From CAVZBW01 sp963778465 (GTDB lineage: Bacteria > Actinomycetota > Acidimicrobiia > Acidimicrobiales > RAAP-2): a DNA stretch of 64,000 bases. The position numbers were made by a program, and so were the translations under genes. The stretch is taken from contig CAVZUK010000002.1 in NCBI GenBank assembly GCA_963778465.1, positions 992,001 through 1,056,000 of the forward strand. The letters are read 5' to 3'. The notes beneath the pieces were generated by a model. The model saw nothing but the letters and a program-made list of their open reading frames with translations, searched no databases and was not told the origin of the DNA. Below are positions 60,095-64,000 of the stretch, piece after piece (position 1 is the stretch's first letter; each line of letters begins with the position of its first letter).

Positions 60095-62491
60095 GTGGAC
60101 AAGTTCGAGTTCGTTCGCTTCTTCGACGAGTTCGGGATCGAGGACGTACCGCTGGTTGGCGGGAAGAACGCCTCCCTGGGCGAGATGTATCGAAAGCTGT
60201 CTGCAGTGGGCGTGCGCGTGCCCAACGGCTTCGCCATCACGGCCGACGCCTACCGTCGGATGCTCGACGAGGCGGACGCCTGGGGAGAGCTGCACAAGGC
60301 CCTGGACGGGCTCGATGCGGACGACTCCGGCGCCCTGCGGCGACGGGGCAAGCGCGCCCGGGCGATCGTGTACGGCGCCGGGCTCCCGGAGTCGATGGCC
60401 AACGAGATCCTGGCCGGCTGCCAGCTGCTGCTCGATCAGTACGGCGACGAGATCAGCTTCGCCGTGAGAAGCTCGGCCACGGCGGAGGACCTGCCCACCG
60501 CGAGCTTCGCCGGCCAGCAGGAGACCTTCCTCAACGTGAGCGGGGACGAGAGCCTGCTCGACGCCTGCCGGCGATGCTTCGCCAGCCTGTTCACCGACCG
60601 GGCCATCCACTACCGCGTCGAACAGGGCATCGACCACTTCGACGTCGCGCTCTCGATCGGCGTCATGAAGATGGTGCGCTCAGACCTGGCGGCCTCCGGG
60701 GTGGCCTTCACGTTGGACACGGAGTCCGGGTTCCCCGACGTCGTGTTCGTCACCGGCGCCTACGGGCTCGGCGAGAACGTGGTCCAGGGCGCCGTGGACC
60801 CCGACGAGTTCTACGTGCACAAGCCCACCTATCGCCAGGGGCACCGTGCCGTCCTGCGCCGTACGCTCGGCGACAAGGCGGTCAAGATGGTCTTCGCCGA
60901 GGACGGGTACAAGCAGACGACGCGCAATATTGCGACACCCAAGCACGACCGTGTCCATTACTGCCTGAGCGATGAGGACGTGCTCGAGCTCGCGGGCAGC
61001 GCACTCGCGATCGAGGACCACTACGAGCGACCCATGGACGTGGAGTGGGCCAAGGACGGGACGGACGGCAAGCTCTACATCGTCCAGGCCCGCCCCGAGA
61101 CTGTCGCGTCGCAGCGCCAGGCGACCGCGCTGGAGACGTACACCCTGCGAGGTAGCGGCGAGGTCACCGTGCTGGGTCGGGCCGTCGGCGAGAAGGTCGC
61201 GACCGGCAAGGCCCGGCTCATCCGCTCCGCGGCGCACCTCGCCGACTTCGTCCCGGGCGAGGTCCTGGTCACCGACATCACCTCCCCGGACTGGGAGCCG
61301 GTGATGAAGACCGCCGCGGCGATCGTCACCAACCGAGGGGGACGCACGTGCCACGCCGCCATCGTGGCCCGCGAGCTGGGCATTCCCGCCGTGGTGGGCA
61401 CGGAGGACGCGACCCTCAAGCTGCAGACGGGAGAGGTGGTCACCGTCTCCTGCGCAGAAGGAGAGACCGGTCGCGTCTATCTTGGCCAGGTCCCGTTCTC
61501 GGTCGAACGAACCGTCGCGACCGGCGGGGCGCGCCCCGTGACGGAGATCATGATCAACCTTGGCAACCCCGACCTGGCCTTCAAGACGTCCTTCCTGCCC
61601 AACGACGGCGTGGGTCTCGCCCGCATGGAGTTCATCGTGTCGGAGCACGTGAAGGCCCACCCGCTTGCCCTCCTCCATCCCGAGAAGGTCACCGACCCCG
61701 CGGAGCGTGAGCGTCTGGCCAGCCTCGTGCACGGCTATCCCGACGGTGCCAGCTTCTTCGTCGAGCGACTTTCGGAGGGGATCGGGACCATTGCCGCCGC
61801 CTTCTGGCCCAAGCCGGTGGTCGTCCGGATGTCCGACTTCAAGACCAACGAGTACGCGAGCCTGATGGGGGGGGCTGACTTCGAACCGCACGAGGACAAC
61901 CCGATGCTCGGGTTTCGGGGTGCGTCGCGGTATGCGCATCCCGCCTACGCCGAGGGGTTCGCCCTCGAATGCCGTGCCATGCAGCGCGTCCGTCAGGATA
62001 TGGGCCTGGTCAACGTCGTGCTCATGCTGCCCTTCGTCCGGCGCGTGTCCGAGGCGGACCAGGTGCTCGCCCGGATGGCCGAGCTCGGTCTCAAGCGCGG
62101 CGTCAACGGCCTCCAGATCTACGCCATGTGCGAGATACCCAACAACGTCATCTTGATCGAGCAGTTCGCCACCCGCTTCGACGGTTTCTCGATCGGATCA
62201 AACGACCTCACCCAGCTGACCCTAGGAGTGGACCGGGACAGCGAGATCGTGGCCTTTGACTACGACGAGCGGGACGACGGCGTCAAGGAGATGATCCGGC
62301 TCGCGGTCGAAGGTTGCCGTCGTGCGGGGATCCATTCGGGTCTCTGCGGCCAGGCCCCGTCCGACTACCCCGATATGGCCGAGTACCTCGTCGAGATCGG
62401 CATCGACTCGATCAGCCTCAACCCCGACACCGTGTTGAAGACGACGGACCAGCTGCTCGAGGTCGAGCAGCGACTCGGGCGGACCCGGTGA
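60095..62491 (+). CDS. ppsA: Phosphoenolpyruvate synthase
   Basis: A 798-residue enzyme converting pyruvate and ATP to PEP, AMP and phosphate. The ATP-grasp domain spans about 1-340 (LVGGKNASLGEMYRKL, SFAVRSSATAEDLPTASFAG), the swivelling His domain has His420 in GGRTCHAAIVARELGIPAVV, and the C-terminal barrel (about 480-790) binds PEP with FSIGSNDLTQLTLGVDRDS and the Cys acid of GLCGQAPSDYPD. GTG at 60095 follows ACGGGAGGA. Lengths and domain order match PpsA rather than PPDK. Gluconeogenic or PEP-pyruvate balancing role during non-growth is suggested by the surrounding stress genes. Confidence 0.92.
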   Translation: MDKFEFVRFFDEFGIEDVPLVGGKNASLGEMYRKLSAVGVRVPNGFAITADAYRRMLDEADAWGELHKALDGLDADDSGALRRRGKRARAIVYGAGLPESMANEILAGCQLLLDQYGDEISFAVRSSATAEDLPTASFAGQQETFLNVSGDESLLDACRRCFASLFTDRAIHYRVEQGIDHFDVALSIGVMKMVRSDLAASGVAFTLDTESGFPDVVFVTGAYGLGENVVQGAVDPDEFYVHKPTYRQGHRAVLRRTLGDKAVKMVFAEDGYKQTTRNIATPKHDRVHYCLSDEDVLELAGSALAIEDHYERPMDVEWAKDGTDGKLYIVQARPETVASQRQATALETYTLRGSGEVTVLGRAVGEKVATGKARLIRSAAHLADFVPGEVLVTDITSPDWEPVMKTAAAIVTNRGGRTCHAAIVARELGIPAVVGTEDATLKLQTGEVVTVSCAEGETGRVYLGQVPFSVERTVATGGARPVTEIMINLGNPDLAFKTSFLPNDGVGLARMEFIVSEHVKAHPLALLHPEKVTDPAERERLASLVHGYPDGASFFVERLSEGIGTIAAAFWPKPVVVRMSDFKTNEYASLMGGADFEPHEDNPMLGFRGASRYAHPAYAEGFALECRAMQRVRQDMGLVNVVLMLPFVRRVSEADQVLARMAELGLKRGVNGLQIYAMCEIPNNVILIEQFATRFDGFSIGSNDLTQLTLGVDRDSEIVAFDYDERDDGVKEMIRLAVEGCRRAGIHSGLCGQAPSDYPDMAEYLVEIGIDSISLNPDTVLKTTDQLLEVEQRLGRTR

Positions 62492-62527
62492 CACCCCGGG
62501 TCGACGGGCGAGTCTGAGCCCCACCGC

Positions 62528-63520
62528 ATGGGAGAGGTCGACCGGCAAATGGCGGTGCGATTCGAGGACGTGGTGCGGCGCTACGGACCCCACGTGGCGC
62601 TCGACCACCTCGACCTCGAGATCTCCCGTGGCGAGGTGGTGGCGCTGCTCGGCCCGAACGGAGCCGGGAAGTCGACCACGATCGCGCTGTTGCTGGGGAT
62701 GCTGCGCCCGACCAGCGGGTCGGTGACCGTGCTCGGCACGAGCCCCCGACGGGCCATGGCCGAGGGCCGGCTCGGCGCGATGCTGCAGCAGGGCTCGGGC
62801 AACGGGTTGCCGCCGGGTGTCCGGGTGTGCGCGGTGCTCGATCTGGTCAGAAACCTGTACCCAAGGCCCGCACCGCTCGAGGAGGTCGTCGAGCGCGCCC
62901 ATCTGTCCCCCCTCCTCCACCGCATGACCAACCAGCTGTCGGGGGGCGAGGCGCAGCGTGTGCAGTTCGCGCTGGCCATCGCCGGGGGACCCGAGCTCGT
63001 GTTCCTCGACGAGCCGACGGCCGCCATGGACGTACGGGCCCGCCACGTCTTTTGGCGCAACGTGAGGGAGCTGAGGGCGGAGGGGCAGACCATCCTCTTT
63101 GCCACGCACCACCTCGAGGAGGCCGATCAGGCCGATCGGGTGGTCGTCATCAACCACGGCAGGGTCGTGGCCGACGGTCCCGGTGCGACCCTCAAGGCGG
63201 CGGTGGACACCCGACGGGTCCGGTTCGTGGTGGACCTTCCCGACGCCAAGCTCCTCGATGGGCTCGAGGGGGTGACCGACACCGAGGTGCGTGGGACGGG
63301 GGTGATCCTCAATTCCCTGGACGCGGATGCCACCGTGCGCGACCTGGTCCGCCGGGGCATCGCCTTTCGCGACCTCGAAGTGACGGGGGCCCGCCTGGAG
63401 GAGGTCTTCATCGCCCTCACCGCCGATCCACCCCTGGAAGGGTCGTCCAACCCTGGGGCGGCCCCCGCCCTGTTGGCGCAGGCGGACCGGCCGCGTGAAA
63501 CACGGGAGGCGCAGCGGTGA
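62528..63520 (+). CDS. ABC transporter ATPase (ABC-2/DrrA type)
   Basis: A 330-residue ATPase for export. Walker A is LLGPNGAGKSTT near residue 40, the signature is QLSGGEAQRVQFAL, Walker B LVFLDEPTAAMD and the switch His LFATHHLEEAD. The C-terminal about 90 residues form the DrrA-type extension (VRFVVDLPDAKLLDGLEGVT). ATG at 62528 is 37 bases after ppsA; the N-terminal MGEVDRQ could be skipped in favour of the Met eight codons on. Stop overlaps the permease GTG. Probably exports a drug or lipid-like compound. Confidence 0.9.
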   Translation: MGEVDRQMAVRFEDVVRRYGPHVALDHLDLEISRGEVVALLGPNGAGKSTTIALLLGMLRPTSGSVTVLGTSPRRAMAEGRLGAMLQQGSGNGLPPGVRVCAVLDLVRNLYPRPAPLEEVVERAHLSPLLHRMTNQLSGGEAQRVQFALAIAGGPELVFLDEPTAAMDVRARHVFWRNVRELRAEGQTILFATHHLEEADQADRVVVINHGRVVADGPGATLKAAVDTRRVRFVVDLPDAKLLDGLEGVTDTEVRGTGVILNSLDADATVRDLVRRGIAFRDLEVTGARLEEVFIALTADPPLEGSSNPGAAPALLAQADRPRETREAQR

Positions 63521-64000
63521 CCGGCCTCGTGGCGTTTGGGCGCTTCGAGCTGGGCCGGCTGCTGCGAAGTTGGAAGTTTCTCAGCGTCACCGTGGGCTTC
63601 CCGGTGATCTTCTACCTGCTTTTTCTCGGCGATCACAGCTCGACCAGGATCGTCGACGGAACCGTGGCTTGGCCGCTCTACCTGATGGTATCCATGTGCT
63701 CATTCGGGGCCCTCGTCACCGGCCTCAACGTGGGCGGTACCCGCCTCTCAGGAGAGCGCGCCTCGGGATGGGCCCGTCAGCTGCGGGCCACCCCACTGCC
63801 GGCACGGGCGCTTGTCACCGTCAAGGTCCTGGTCAGCATGCTGGTCGTCCTGCCGGTACTGATCCTCGTCGAAGCGGTGGGCTCGGGGGTGGGCGGCGTG
63901 CACCTGGACCTCGGGACCTGGGTGGCGCTGACCATCCTCATGTGGGTCAGTGCCCTCCCCTTCGTCGTGCTCGGCGTGTTCGTGGGTTTCATGGCGTCTC
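63517..64000 (+). CDS. ABC-2 type permease, N-terminal part (runs off window)
   Basis: The first 161 codons of a membrane permease partnering with the ATPase. GTG at 63517 overlaps its stop. Segments LRSWKFLSVTVGFPVIFYLL, PLYLMVSMCSFGALVTGLNV, VLVSMLVVLPVLILVEAV and WVALTILMWVSALPFVVLGV are membrane helices, and GTRLSGERASGWARQLRATP between them is the cytoplasmic coupling segment typical of ABC-2 exporters. The remaining two to three helices lie beyond 64000. Substrate is unknown. Confidence 0.85.
   Translation, partial: MTGLVAFGRFELGRLLRSWKFLSVTVGFPVIFYLLFLGDHSSTRIVDGTVAWPLYLMVSMCSFGALVTGLNVGGTRLSGERASGWARQLRATPLPARALVTVKVLVSMLVVLPVLILVEAVGSGVGGVHLDLGTWVALTILMWVSALPFVVLGVFVGFMAS

Overview
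The window is high-GC actinobacterial DNA. Third codon positions are overwhelmingly G or C, genes are tightly packed, and stop/start overlaps of the ATGA or GTGA type are frequent. The gene content points the same way: luciferase-like (probably F420-dependent) oxidoreductases, a WS/DGAT acyltransferase, SCP-2-type thiolase, many universal stress proteins (USPs) and a DevR/DosR-type regulator. An environmental member such as an acidimicrobial or mycobacterium-like lineage is plausible, but nothing here fixes the taxon.

Layout. 1-2.7 kb: minus-strand lipid/CoA operon (luciferase-like enzyme, thiolase, FabH-like synthase). 2.9-5.4 kb: threonine aldolase, DUF985 cupin and a second luciferase-like enzyme, all overlapping. 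5.2-7.5 kb: divergent MFS exporter and a short-chain dehydrogenase (SDR) lacking the usual active-site Tyr and Lys. 7.6-12.2 kb: a sugar-acid/glycoside operon (GH4 hydrolase, beta-hydroxyacid dehydrogenase, class I aldolase, FGGY kinase). 12.2-18.8 kb: a compact Liv-type ABC importer with an MFS-LivF fusion, a LivH-LivM fusion, LivG and a binding protein. 18.9-27.7 kb: TauD-like dioxygenase, hydrolases, two acyl-CoA synthetases and a WS/DGAT acyltransferase. One hydrolase here carries an apparent frameshift.

27.7-40.4 kb and 57.2-62.5 kb form one dormancy/hypoxia-type locus. It holds seven USP genes, a DevR-like regulator, a DevS-like PAS/GAF histidine kinase, carbamate kinase, an M50 protease, a CBS-domain protein like Hrp1, a CoA-transferase and PEP synthase. 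I find repeated copies of a DosR-type box (GGGACCTTTGGCCCT and close variants) in front of these genes. This suggests a regulon read by the local DevR, whose recognition helix closely resembles that of M. tuberculosis DosR.

This locus is interrupted. The CBS gene is cut in two: its first 106 codons are at 40052-40369 and its last 40 codons at 57178-57300. Between them lie about 16.8 kb of unrelated catabolic genes (MaoC hydratase, nitroreductase, SDRs, CaiB/BaiF CoA-transferases, Rieske oxygenase plus ferredoxin, thiolase/DUF35 pair, acyl-CoA dehydrogenase, TetR regulator, amidohydrolase). The segment begins with the 3' half of an SDR gene and ends with the 5' half of an SDR gene on the same strand, so closing it into a circle would recreate one SDR of normal length. 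This is the geometry left by integration of a circular molecule into the CBS gene, or by an assembly error that mimics it. The segment is also full of frameshifts, worsening to the right, and contains a run of 30 A, while the flanks are nearly clean. Both a real, decaying integrated element and a poorly polished or chimeric assembly remain possible. No integrase, transposase, tRNA, rRNA or CRISPR array was seen.

The window ends (62.5-64 kb) in an ABC-2 type exporter whose permease runs off the right edge.
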